From positions 248,001 to 312,000 of the forward strand of contig CAWBQO010000001.1 of the NCBI GenBank assembly GCA_963790965.1: a stretch of DNA of 64,000 nt, read 5' to 3'. Shown one piece after another: positions 54,086-61,055 of this stretch (the first letter of the stretch is position 1; each line of letters starts with the position of its first letter). This stretch comes from CAWBQO01 sp963790965. Lineage in GTDB: Bacteria > Bacteroidota > Rhodothermia > Rhodothermales > DASSAV01. The position numbers were made by a program, and so were the translations under genes. A model generated the notes under the pieces. That model worked only from the letters and a program-made list of their open reading frames with translations. It made no database searches and was not told the origin of the DNA.

Positions 54086-54625
54086 ATGACGCCCGAGCCG
54101 ACGAATCAAGCAAGACAAGCGGCTCGCGTAGGGCCGGCCTCTGCCGGGGAGGCACTGCACCAGAAGCTCTGGCGCTACGCCCGCCGACTTCGGCTGTTCA
54201 GACATCTGCGCCCCTCTGACCTTCGTTTGCTGGGGGAAATGGCGTACTTGCTGGCTCGGTACACGCGGAACGTCTCGTCTCGCTCCCTCCCCGATCTGGT
54301 TGCGCTCTTCGACGCCCCCGACGCCCCCGCGGCATCCGCTGCCGATCCTTCACGCGACGTGCGGCGACTCGTGCGGCTCGTGGACATCGTCATGCGCCTC
54401 ACCTACCGAGATCGGTACTGCATGAAGCGCTCGCTTCTGCTGTTCCGCTATTTGCGCACCTGGGGCTACGCCGTGCGCATCCACTTCGGCGTTCAAAAAC
54501 TGGGAGAACGGCTGGACGGCCACGCCTGGGTCAGCTACCAGACCATTCCCATCGCAGAAGCGGGCGACCCTCGCAGAGTATTCAAAGAGATGTACAGCTA
54601 TCCACCGCTGCCGGCCACCAAGTGA
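54086..54625 (+). CDS. Lasso-peptide B2-like (Transglut_core3) protein
   Basis: A 179-residue cytoplasmic protein with the fold of the lasso-peptide leader peptidase B2 and related transglutaminase-like proteins. The N-terminal helical region (LRPSDLRLLGEMAYLLARYT) is followed by the catalytic stretch with Cys112 in RDRYCMKRSLLLFRYLRTWG and His146 in LDGHAWVSYQTIPIAEAGDP, the Cys-His pair plus acidic residue expected for activity. No precursor peptide, RRE domain, asparagine-synthetase-like cyclase or ABC exporter is nearby, so this is an orphan. It could process another peptide or be a repurposed paralogue. It lies 7 bases after a T9SS cargo gene. Confidence 0.8.
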   Translation: MTPEPTNQARQAARVGPASAGEALHQKLWRYARRLRLFRHLRPSDLRLLGEMAYLLARYTRNVSSRSLPDLVALFDAPDAPAASAADPSRDVRRLVRLVDIVMRLTYRDRYCMKRSLLLFRYLRTWGYAVRIHFGVQKLGERLDGHAWVSYQTIPIAEAGDPRRVFKEMYSYPPLPATK

Positions 54626-54670
54626 GGAAAGTTCTTCCGCCTCGCAAGGCACCGCCGCAGGAAAGACTTA

Positions 54671-54707
54671 CCGGAGGAACGGGGCTTCAGCCTCCCCGCC
54701 CCTCCGG
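54671..54707. terminator. Hairpin between convergent genes
   Basis: CCGGAGG (54671-54677) pairs with CCTCCGG (54701-54707), and an inner GGGG/CCCC extends the stem. It lies between the B2-like gene and the convergent small membrane protein gene. No T run on either side, so it is terminator-like only. Confidence 0.45.
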
Positions 54708-54717
54708 ATCGGTCCGC

Positions 54718-54903
54718 TTACCGGACGGCAAACGAAGGCTGCGATGCCTTCGCAATGCCCGACTGCTCCCCCACCGCATTCCCTTCCGAGACCGAAACGC
54801 TGCGCGGCAAGTCTTGATGTTGCAAGAAGTTAAGCCATACAGCCCCCACGGAGAATCCACCAACGAGGAGCGTGAAGCTGAGGAGAACAAAATGTGCGAG
54901 CAT
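54718..54903 (-). CDS. Small membrane or secreted protein
   Basis: A 61-residue minus-strand frame whose first 30 residues form a strong hydrophobic helix (LAHFVLLSFTLLVGGFSVGA). A polar tail follows (LPRSVSVSEGNAVGEQSG). It could be a one-helix inner-membrane protein or the product of a signal-peptide gene. It faces the B2-like gene across a hairpin. I do not recognise the family; support is compositional only. Confidence 0.4.
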   Translation of the reverse strand: MLAHFVLLSFTLLVGGFSVGAVWLNFLQHQDLPRSVSVSEGNAVGEQSGIAKASQPSFAVR

Positions 54904-55099
54904 GATGCGTAGCCGGTTATGATGCGTGCTCCCCAAGAGCCTGCATATGGCCTTATTGCAATAGGCATACCGTCTTTTGCGACGCTTGTATCCACTCCGT
55001 GAACACTGTAATAGAAGCGTTCCTCTTTTCAATCCGGCTGAATATTTGTTGTTGATGAGCGTACGTCTTGGCGTACTCCGAATCTGACCCTCTGCCGTT
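54904..55099. other. Intergenic, AT-richer stretch
   Basis: Separates the small minus-strand frame from the T9SS protein gene at 55100. With 54626-54717 it belongs to a 474-bp interval lacking any strong gene. It contains a short palindrome, GAGCGTACGTC next to TTGGCGTAC, upstream of 55100. Probable promoter region; no defined element. Confidence 0.4.
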
Positions 55100-56281
55100 A
55101 TGTACCGAAGCCTGCTTTTGCTTCTTTTATGGAGCGCTACGACCGTATATGCGCAGCCGCTGCTCCGCGGGCCGCTGCTTTCCCTCGAGGCGGATCCCTC
55201 CTGCGTGGTGGACGCTGCCGGTCACGGTATTACCGCGGGATCTGCTGCCCGACCGGGCCGTCTGCTCATCGACAGCTCCGTTGTGTGGCTGCAGTATGCG
55301 TGGCAGTCGGACACCTGGATCGCGACGCACCGCCAGACGCAGGGATACAATGAGCTTGGACAGCTCACAAGCGACGTTGTCGAGAAGCGCTCGGGAGACA
55401 CCTGGGTCAACCAGACGCGCTTCGACTATGTGTATTTGCCGGAGCGCAGGCTCGACTGGTACAGCATGAAGACGTGGGACGGCGGCGAATGGGTGCCCGT
55501 TGAATCGTATACTAATTTCTACACCGACGCGGGCCATCTGTCGGAGACGGTCACGGAGCGGTGGATCAGCTCCAACAAGGAAGTGGCCTCTCGCGTCGTG
55601 TATGCCTATGACGCGAGCGGCGTGGTCAAGTCGGTGGTCGGGCAAACGTGGCTCACCGACCGTTGGACCAACACCCTGCGCTACAACTACGTCTACAACG
55701 ACGACGCCGTTCTGTCCGCGGTGACGGTGCAGCAAGGCACAGGGACCATCTGGATCGACGGCAAGCCGGAGGGCACCATCTGGAAGAACCACCAGCGCTA
55801 CACGTACGAGTATGATGCGGGTCGCCAGACGGGTTATGCGGTCGCGCAGTGGCTGGATGGAGCGTGGGTGAATGACCAGCACATCGGCAACGTCTATGAC
55901 CCGAACGGCCGCGTCAACGAGGTGCTGATTTTAGACTGGCAGAACGGTGCCTGGGAGAATAGCGGGCGGCGCACGATTTTGAACCTCGCACTGACGAATG
56001 CAGAGGTCGCCGATATTCCCGACCCGGCGGCGGCGCTCCAGGTCTATCCAAACCCGGTCGTCGATCACGGCACCGTCCGCTTCTCGGCCGCCGCTAACGG
56101 GACGTATGACGTGGCCGTTTACGACCTGCTGGGGCGGGAAGTAGCCACGCTCTTCTCAGGCCCGATGGCAGCCGGCGACGAGCGACGGCTTACGATAGAC
56201 GCATCCACGCTCCCCACCGGGTCGTACATCGTTCGCGCCGGGGCCGGCGGTGCAACCCGGACGTTCGCCGTGGTCAGGTAA
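55100..56281 (+). CDS. T9SS-sorted protein with Trp/Tyr (RHS/YD-like) repeats
   Basis: A 393-residue secreted protein with a signal peptide (to TTVYAQ). Residues ~65-300 contain about six or seven repeats of ~35-40 residues. In each, a Trp-x-x-G/D-x-W pair is followed by a basic residue and an aromatic-Tyr dipeptide, for example AWQSDTWIATHRQTQGYNEL, WDGGEWVPVESYTNFYTDAG, WLTDRWTNTLRYNYVYNDDA, WLDGAWVNDQHIGNVYDPNG. The pattern resembles YD/RHS-type beta repeats that wrap into a shell, here without a toxin domain. It closes with a T9SS sorting domain (LQVYPNPVVDHGTVRFSAAA, VYDLLGREVATL). Function unknown; adhesion or glycan binding is possible. Converges on dnaA with a 5-base gap. Confidence 0.8.
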   Translation: MYRSLLLLLLWSATTVYAQPLLRGPLLSLEADPSCVVDAAGHGITAGSAARPGRLLIDSSVVWLQYAWQSDTWIATHRQTQGYNELGQLTSDVVEKRSGDTWVNQTRFDYVYLPERRLDWYSMKTWDGGEWVPVESYTNFYTDAGHLSETVTERWISSNKEVASRVVYAYDASGVVKSVVGQTWLTDRWTNTLRYNYVYNDDAVLSAVTVQQGTGTIWIDGKPEGTIWKNHQRYTYEYDAGRQTGYAVAQWLDGAWVNDQHIGNVYDPNGRVNEVLILDWQNGAWENSGRRTILNLALTNAEVADIPDPAAALQVYPNPVVDHGTVRFSAAANGTYDVAVYDLLGREVATLFSGPMAAGDERRLTIDASTLPTGSYIVRAGAGGATRTFAVVR

Positions 56282-56286
56282 TCCTT

Positions 56287-57768
56287 TCAGGCGGCAGTTC
56301 GCAGCTTCCGCACGACCGCCTCGACGTCGGCGCGAAACGCAGGTTCGATGTCGAGGCGGTCCTGCGTTGTTGTCACGGCATGGATCACGGTCGAGTGATC
56401 ACGACCGCCGAAGAAGTCGCCGATAGCCTTGAGCGTGTGGGCGGTGTGCTCCTTGCAAAGGTAGATGGCCACGTGCCGCGCCTGAACGATTTCTCGTTTG
56501 CGCGACTTTCCCAACAGCTTTGCAAGGTCGATCCCGTAATACGAAGCGACGAGCTTCTGAATGGCCCCCGCGTCGAGCCGAGTCGGCTCCAGGCGCATCA
56601 ATCCGCGCAAGGCGTCTATGGCCATCTCCGGTGTGATCCGGCGCTGCTGCAGGCGGGCATGGGCAAGAAGCCGGATCAGGCTGCCCTCCAGTTCTCTTAC
56701 GTTGGAAGTAACCCGCTCTGCCACGTACGTGATTACGGAGTCGGGTACATCCACGTTCTCGGCGTCGGCCTTGTGGCGGAGGATCGCCATGCGCGTTTCC
56801 AGGTCGGGCATCTGCACGTCGGCGCTCAGTCCCCATTGAAAACGGGACAGCAAGCGCTCTTCAATGCCTTTGATATCCCGGGGCGGCCGGTCTGCGCAAA
56901 GCACGACCTGCTTGCCGCGTTGGTGCAGGTCGTTGAAGATGTGGAAGAACTCTTCTTGCGTCTTCTCCTTGCCTCCGAAGAACTGGATGTCGTCGACAAT
57001 GAGCAGGTCCATTTGCCGGTAGTAGTTCGTGAAGTCGGCAATCCGGTTGCTCTGGATGGCCTGCACGAACTCGGTGGTGAACTGCTCGCTCGAGACGTAG
57101 CGCATCTGCTCAACGGCACCCGTCGCCTGAACCTGATTGGCTATTGCCTGCGCGAGGTGCGTTTTCCCGAGTCCGACGCCGCCGTACACGAAGAACGGGT
57201 TGAAGCTCGTTGCGCCGGGCCGCTCGGCGATGGCAAGCGCCGCGCTCCGCGCAAGCCGGTTACAGTCGCCTTCAATAAAGCGGTCGAACGTATACGAAGG
57301 GTTGAGCGGACCATTCGGCAAGGCAGCTGCCGCACGGTCGGTCTGGACGCGCGCCGAGGACGGCACCGGCGGACGCGGGGCCGCCGTACCCGGTCTCCCG
57401 GACGTGTTCAGGGGCGCGGGTGACGCCGCGCGCAGAGCGGGTGCTTCTTCTCGCTGCTCCGTTGCCCGCGCTTCATTGATCGAAAAGGTAATATGCCCCG
57501 GACGGCCGAGCGCGCTGCTGAGCGAGCGGTCGAGCAGCGGTCCGTAATGCTGGGCAACCCATTCGTGGTAGAACTGGCTCGGCAGCTCGACGAGCAGCTC
57601 TACTTCCCCGCTACCTTCGCCACCGGAAAAGGATACCGGACGCAGCGGCGCAAACCACGTTTTGAAAGCCTGAGAAGAAACTTCTCCGGCAACGGTGTCG
57701 AGGCATCTCGCCCAAACGTTTTGCGCCTGAGGGACGGGAGGAGCGTGAAACAGCGAAGCAGCCTGCAT
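56287..57768 (-). CDS. dnaA: Chromosomal replication initiator DnaA
   Basis: A 493-residue initiator. The N-terminal helicase-loading domain (VWARCLDTVAGEVSSQAFKT) is followed by a variable Pro/Ala-rich linker and the AAA+ domain with Walker A GGVGLGKT (residues 196-203), Walker B LLIVDDIQFFGGKEKTQEEF and the arginine-finger region RLLSRFQWGLSADVQMPDLE. The C-terminal box-binding domain has KREIVQARHVAIYLCKEHTA and GDFFGGRDHSTVIHAV. The gene reads away from the adjacent 389-bp non-coding region that holds DnaA boxes, the usual arrangement at a bacterial origin. Confidence 0.98.
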   Translation of the reverse strand: MQAASLFHAPPVPQAQNVWARCLDTVAGEVSSQAFKTWFAPLRPVSFSGGEGSGEVELLVELPSQFYHEWVAQHYGPLLDRSLSSALGRPGHITFSINEARATEQREEAPALRAASPAPLNTSGRPGTAAPRPPVPSSARVQTDRAAAALPNGPLNPSYTFDRFIEGDCNRLARSAALAIAERPGATSFNPFFVYGGVGLGKTHLAQAIANQVQATGAVEQMRYVSSEQFTTEFVQAIQSNRIADFTNYYRQMDLLIVDDIQFFGGKEKTQEEFFHIFNDLHQRGKQVVLCADRPPRDIKGIEERLLSRFQWGLSADVQMPDLETRMAILRHKADAENVDVPDSVITYVAERVTSNVRELEGSLIRLLAHARLQQRRITPEMAIDALRGLMRLEPTRLDAGAIQKLVASYYGIDLAKLLGKSRKREIVQARHVAIYLCKEHTAHTLKAIGDFFGGRDHSTVIHAVTTTQDRLDIEPAFRADVEAVVRKLRTAA

Positions 57769-58157
57769 GATCGGGGAGGTGTTGGGGCATCTTTTCGGCT
57801 CACAGTCTACTGGAGAAATCGGGACCGTGCAAGAGGAAACCGCTCACCGAATCCCCACATGGTTTTCCACGATATGGCGGGTTTTCCACACGCAATCAAC
57901 AATCACGATAGTTCCACGCCCACCCGTTTTTCATACCACGGCCGAATCGTCCATTTTGAGCCGCAGAGGCACCCGGTATGGCTTAACCCTATGCCTTTAT
58001 TACGCTTACGCGAAGGATGAATTCCGCAGATCCACGAAACCTTCGGGAATAAGCCACCTGAAGGCGCTGAGGGGGCATCCCTTTGTTCACAGCAGGTGAA
58101 CAGAGCGGCATTCGCGGCGTAAGGCGCTCTTAGCGGGCTCCCAGACGTGTGGATAAG
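57769..58157. other. Probable replication origin (oriC) next to dnaA
   Basis: Non-coding 389 bp upstream of dnaA. It contains a perfect DnaA box TTATCCACA on the minus strand (58148-58156), a consensus-variant box TTTTCCACA (57882-57890) and a one-mismatch box TTTTCCACG (57863-57871). A weak TTGTTCACA lies at 58083-58091. Relatively AT-rich stretches are near 57990-58010. Few boxes are visible, but the position and the presence of perfect sites support an origin or at least the dnaA autoregulatory region. Confidence 0.65.
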
Positions 58158-58859
58158 TCACTGGGCAGCCGTGTGGCTGAGCGCGACGAGCGACATGAGC
58201 CGCACAAAATCCGGAGGATCGAGCACCGGATCGGCCGTGAAGTTCGGCTGCAGAGCGAAGAGCCGGGCGGCGGCGCTACGGGCGCGGCCGAGGTCGGCCG
58301 TCTTGAGTCGCATTAGGGCGATGAGTTTCAGCGCAGCGATCGCCTCCTCTTCACCGAGCCGACTGCCGTTGCGGTCTACGCAAGTTTCGAGATCGTCGGC
58401 CGCCGGGCCGAACACACCTTCATAATACCGCGCCTGCGCCTCGTCGAGTGCGGACCGGCATGAGACGAACGAATCCGACACGATAAACAACGAACCTCTG
58501 ACCTCTCGCACCGCGTCCACGTAGACGGGCGGGTCGTAGAGGGAATCGGCCACATAGGCAGGCTCGCGAGCGAGGAGCCGGAAGATGTTTAAACGCGCCT
58601 CCTGCGAGTCGTTCTGCAACAAGGCGTAGAGCGCGAGGAGCCTGTACACGCGCACGGCCTCTGCGGCGGGCAGATCAGCTACGGAGATCGTGAGCAGCAC
58701 GTTAGGATCGATCAGGGTGCCCTCCGAATACGCTGCTTCCGCCGCGCGGATCGTCTCCTCGGCACCATCCTGTGCTTGTGCGCTGCCAGGCACGGCCAGA
58801 ATCAGGGAGACAAACAGCAGCAGGTAAAGCCGGCGCGGAAGGAACATCATGAAGGCCAC
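58158..58859 (-). CDS. Secreted TPR-like hypothetical protein
   Basis: A 233-residue exported protein with a signal peptide ending SAQAQ. The rest is alpha-helical with repeat-like Ala/Leu patterns (AAEAVRVYRLLALYALLQND, ARLNIFRLLAREPAYVADSL, ALKLIALMRLKTADLGRARS, ARLFALQPNFTADPVLDPPD). The segments FRLLAREPAYVADSLYDPP and ARLFALQPNFTADPVLDPP look like two copies of one motif. Two Cys residues may form a disulphide. It follows the TonB-like gene by 8 bases, so the two are one operon; the proteins may act together at the envelope. Confidence 0.7.
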   Translation of the reverse strand: MAFMMFLPRRLYLLLFVSLILAVPGSAQAQDGAEETIRAAEAAYSEGTLIDPNVLLTISVADLPAAEAVRVYRLLALYALLQNDSQEARLNIFRLLAREPAYVADSLYDPPVYVDAVREVRGSLFIVSDSFVSCRSALDEAQARYYEGVFGPAADDLETCVDRNGSRLGEEEAIAALKLIALMRLKTADLGRARSAAARLFALQPNFTADPVLDPPDFVRLMSLVALSHTAAQ

Positions 58860-58867
58860 CGGCGGCG

Positions 58868-60448
58868 TTACTTACCGGGCATCTGGAAGCGGATGGCGAT
58901 GGCGTGCCACACCGGCACAGCTTTCCCACCGATCTTTCCGGGCACGAAACGCGCGTCGTTGACCAGGCGAAGGGCTTCTTCGTCGCAGCCGAGACCGAGG
59001 CCGCGAGCGACGTGGGCGTTGCGAACCCGCCCGTTCTCGTCGACTACGAACCGCACGAACACGCGACCTTCGAGTCCGGCCTGGCGGGCGGCATCGGGAT
59101 ATCGCGCTTTGCGCAAAAGACCTTCAACCCCGCCGATGATTTGCGGGGTTACTTCAGCAACGGCATAAATGCCGTCGTCGCCCGGGCGCACGGTTGTCGC
59201 GTTCGCTTCCGTACGAGGCGTCTCGGCAACGGCGGGGGATGTTTGGGCCGGTTCACTTGCTTTAGCCGGTACCGGAGCAGCTGCCGCAGCGCCATTCCCG
59301 GTAAAGTTGACCGCGATGCGCTGCGGCGCGTCTCCCGTAACCTCCACCTGCTGATGCCAGACGCCGAGCGATGGATGAACGACGCGGACGTCGTGCATGC
59401 CAACCGGCAGGTCCGTCGTGAACTGAACGTCGGTGTCTTTCCGCTGTAGCTCTCCGTCGACGTAGATCGAACCCCATGGCTGCACCCGGACGATGAGTTG
59501 CCCGGTTGTGGCCTGCAGGCGAGCCGTGACGGTTTCCGTGTCGCCCGCCTTCAAAGCGATCTTTGACGAGAAGGACGAAAAACCGTCCTGCTGAACGACC
59601 ACATCATGAGCGCCGGAACGAAGGCTCTGCAGAAGCAGGGGCGTGCGTCCGGCCAGTTCGCCGTCTATAAGGACGTGGCTTCCGGTGGGTTCAGAAGTCA
59701 CGAGCAGCACGCCCGTCGACCCGCGCGAGGAAGTCGAGCGCGTAGCCGTTGTTCGTTCCGGACGCGCCGCGCGGCGGCTGTTCGCCGGCGTGGTCGCGGA
59801 GGCTTCGTAGGGCGCGGCGACTTCCGAGGGGCGGTCCGTTTGCATCCACGAGTCGGCTTCGGCGCGTTCCCACGAGGACAGATTCCGATCAGCGAGGCTG
59901 AACGCGAATCGTACGGGCGAGCCGTCGAGCACGACCATCGTATCGATGCGGGCGTAACCTTCGCGCTCCAGCGAAAGGGCATAGACCCCACGGCCGACGG
60001 GAAGGTTGTCCACCGGCGTCACGCCCATGGAGTCGAGGTTGATGTACACGGTTGCGCCGGCAGGGGCCGTGACGACCGACAGTCCGTATGCGGCCGCAGC
60101 CGGAGCGCCCTCCGCGGCGGTTTCGGGGAGAAACGAGGCCGCCCACTCGCCCACCGGCGTCGTTCGGAGGAGCAGGTATCCGCCTAACAGGGCAATCGTA
60201 AGCACGATGGCCGCTGCAAGAAGCAGCACGGGATCCGCTACCATCCGAAGGCGCTCGAAAGTTGAGGGTCCCTCGAGCGGCGAGCCCGGCGGCGCGCCCC
60301 ACGTCGGTGGCGGGGGCACGTTGGGCAGCGGCGCGGGTCGGGGCGCGTGCGGTTCAGGTTCAAAATCCGCCCGCGTTTCCGGATCTGGAACGACTTCTAC
60401 CGTTGGGTCTGGGCCAAACCCTGCGTGCTCGTGCGCCATATGCTGCAC
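58868..60448 (-). CDS. TonB-family protein with PEGA repeats
   Basis: A 526-residue membrane-anchored protein. A Pro/Glu-rich cytoplasmic N-terminus is followed by one membrane helix (VLLLAAAIVLTIALLGGYLL, residues 74-93) and then three PEGA-type beta domains: GLSVVTAPAGATVYINLDSM, STGVLLVTSEPTGSHVLIDG and TGQLIVRVQPWGSIYVDGEL. A linker leads to a C-terminal TonB domain (LLRKARYPDAARQAGLEGRV to NDARFVPGKIGGKAVPVWHA). TonB domains pass energy from ExbBD to outer-membrane receptors. PEGA repeats replace the usual Pro-rich spacer and may contact surface or cell-wall components. ATG at 60439 (AHEHAGFG) is an alternative start. It might serve the two receptors in this window. Confidence 0.85.
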   Translation of the reverse strand: MQHMAHEHAGFGPDPTVEVVPDPETRADFEPEPHAPRPAPLPNVPPPPTWGAPPGSPLEGPSTFERLRMVADPVLLLAAAIVLTIALLGGYLLLRTTPVGEWAASFLPETAAEGAPAAAAYGLSVVTAPAGATVYINLDSMGVTPVDNLPVGRGVYALSLEREGYARIDTMVVLDGSPVRFAFSLADRNLSSWERAEADSWMQTDRPSEVAAPYEASATTPANSRRAARPERTTATRSTSSRGSTGVLLVTSEPTGSHVLIDGELAGRTPLLLQSLRSGAHDVVVQQDGFSSFSSKIALKAGDTETVTARLQATTGQLIVRVQPWGSIYVDGELQRKDTDVQFTTDLPVGMHDVRVVHPSLGVWHQQVEVTGDAPQRIAVNFTGNGAAAAAPVPAKASEPAQTSPAVAETPRTEANATTVRPGDDGIYAVAEVTPQIIGGVEGLLRKARYPDAARQAGLEGRVFVRFVVDENGRVRNAHVARGLGLGCDEEALRLVNDARFVPGKIGGKAVPVWHAIAIRFQMPGK

Positions 60449-60711
60449 CTACATAGTAGCCGTCATCGCGGCGACAGCAGAGGCCGGCGCACGCTGGGAG
60501 TGGTGGGGGCTAACAAAATGCAGCCGTTTGCCTAAGGCAGGAGACAAGCGACCGTTGCGAAGGTACACCCGCGGCGGCGTAGCATGATGGTAACTTTGGC
60601 GCTATGCAGTGCCGGGTTCCGGCGCAAAGGGCTTTCGCCTCCACGGGAAACCATTCCGGAAGTCCGCGCCGTTACGTCTCGCCTTTTACGCACGCAGCCC
60701 CTCGTTCGCCG

Positions 60712-60906
60712 TCAAGTGCCGGTTTCTCGCAGGCGCTCCAGCTCCAGAGCCTCCGTGAGCGTCTCGATTCGCTCCTCGAGTTCTTCCTGCTGCGCCGTCA
60801 TCCACAGCCGCATCTCTTCCTCTACCGTCGACATGGCCAGCATCGCTCGGATCAAATCCAACGCTTGACGCACGTTGGCCATTTCGTGGCGCAATTCTCT
60901 TGACAT
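60712..60906 (-). CDS. Small coiled-coil protein
   Basis: A 64-residue, strongly charged, all-helical frame (ELRHEMANVRQALDLIRAML, EEEMRLWMTAQQEELEERIE) with heptad spacing. No family recognised. It sits 263 bp upstream of the TonB-like gene's start on the same strand and 149 bp after the chemoreceptor gene. The coding signal is good for its size, but it could be a chance frame. Confidence 0.45.
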   Translation of the reverse strand: MSRELRHEMANVRQALDLIRAMLAMSTVEEEMRLWMTAQQEELEERIETLTEALELERLRETGT

Positions 60907-61055
60907 TCGCGGAGGCTGGGATCAACAAGGCCGAACGCACGGCGGCGGAGACAGGAGGTTGAGACCCCCCGCTCCGCCGCTCGTTCCGTCACCGGCCGGT
61001 GCGCCGCGCGCTCTTCACAACTTTGGTGAAAGGCGGGCCGCCGGCAGCGCGCCCT

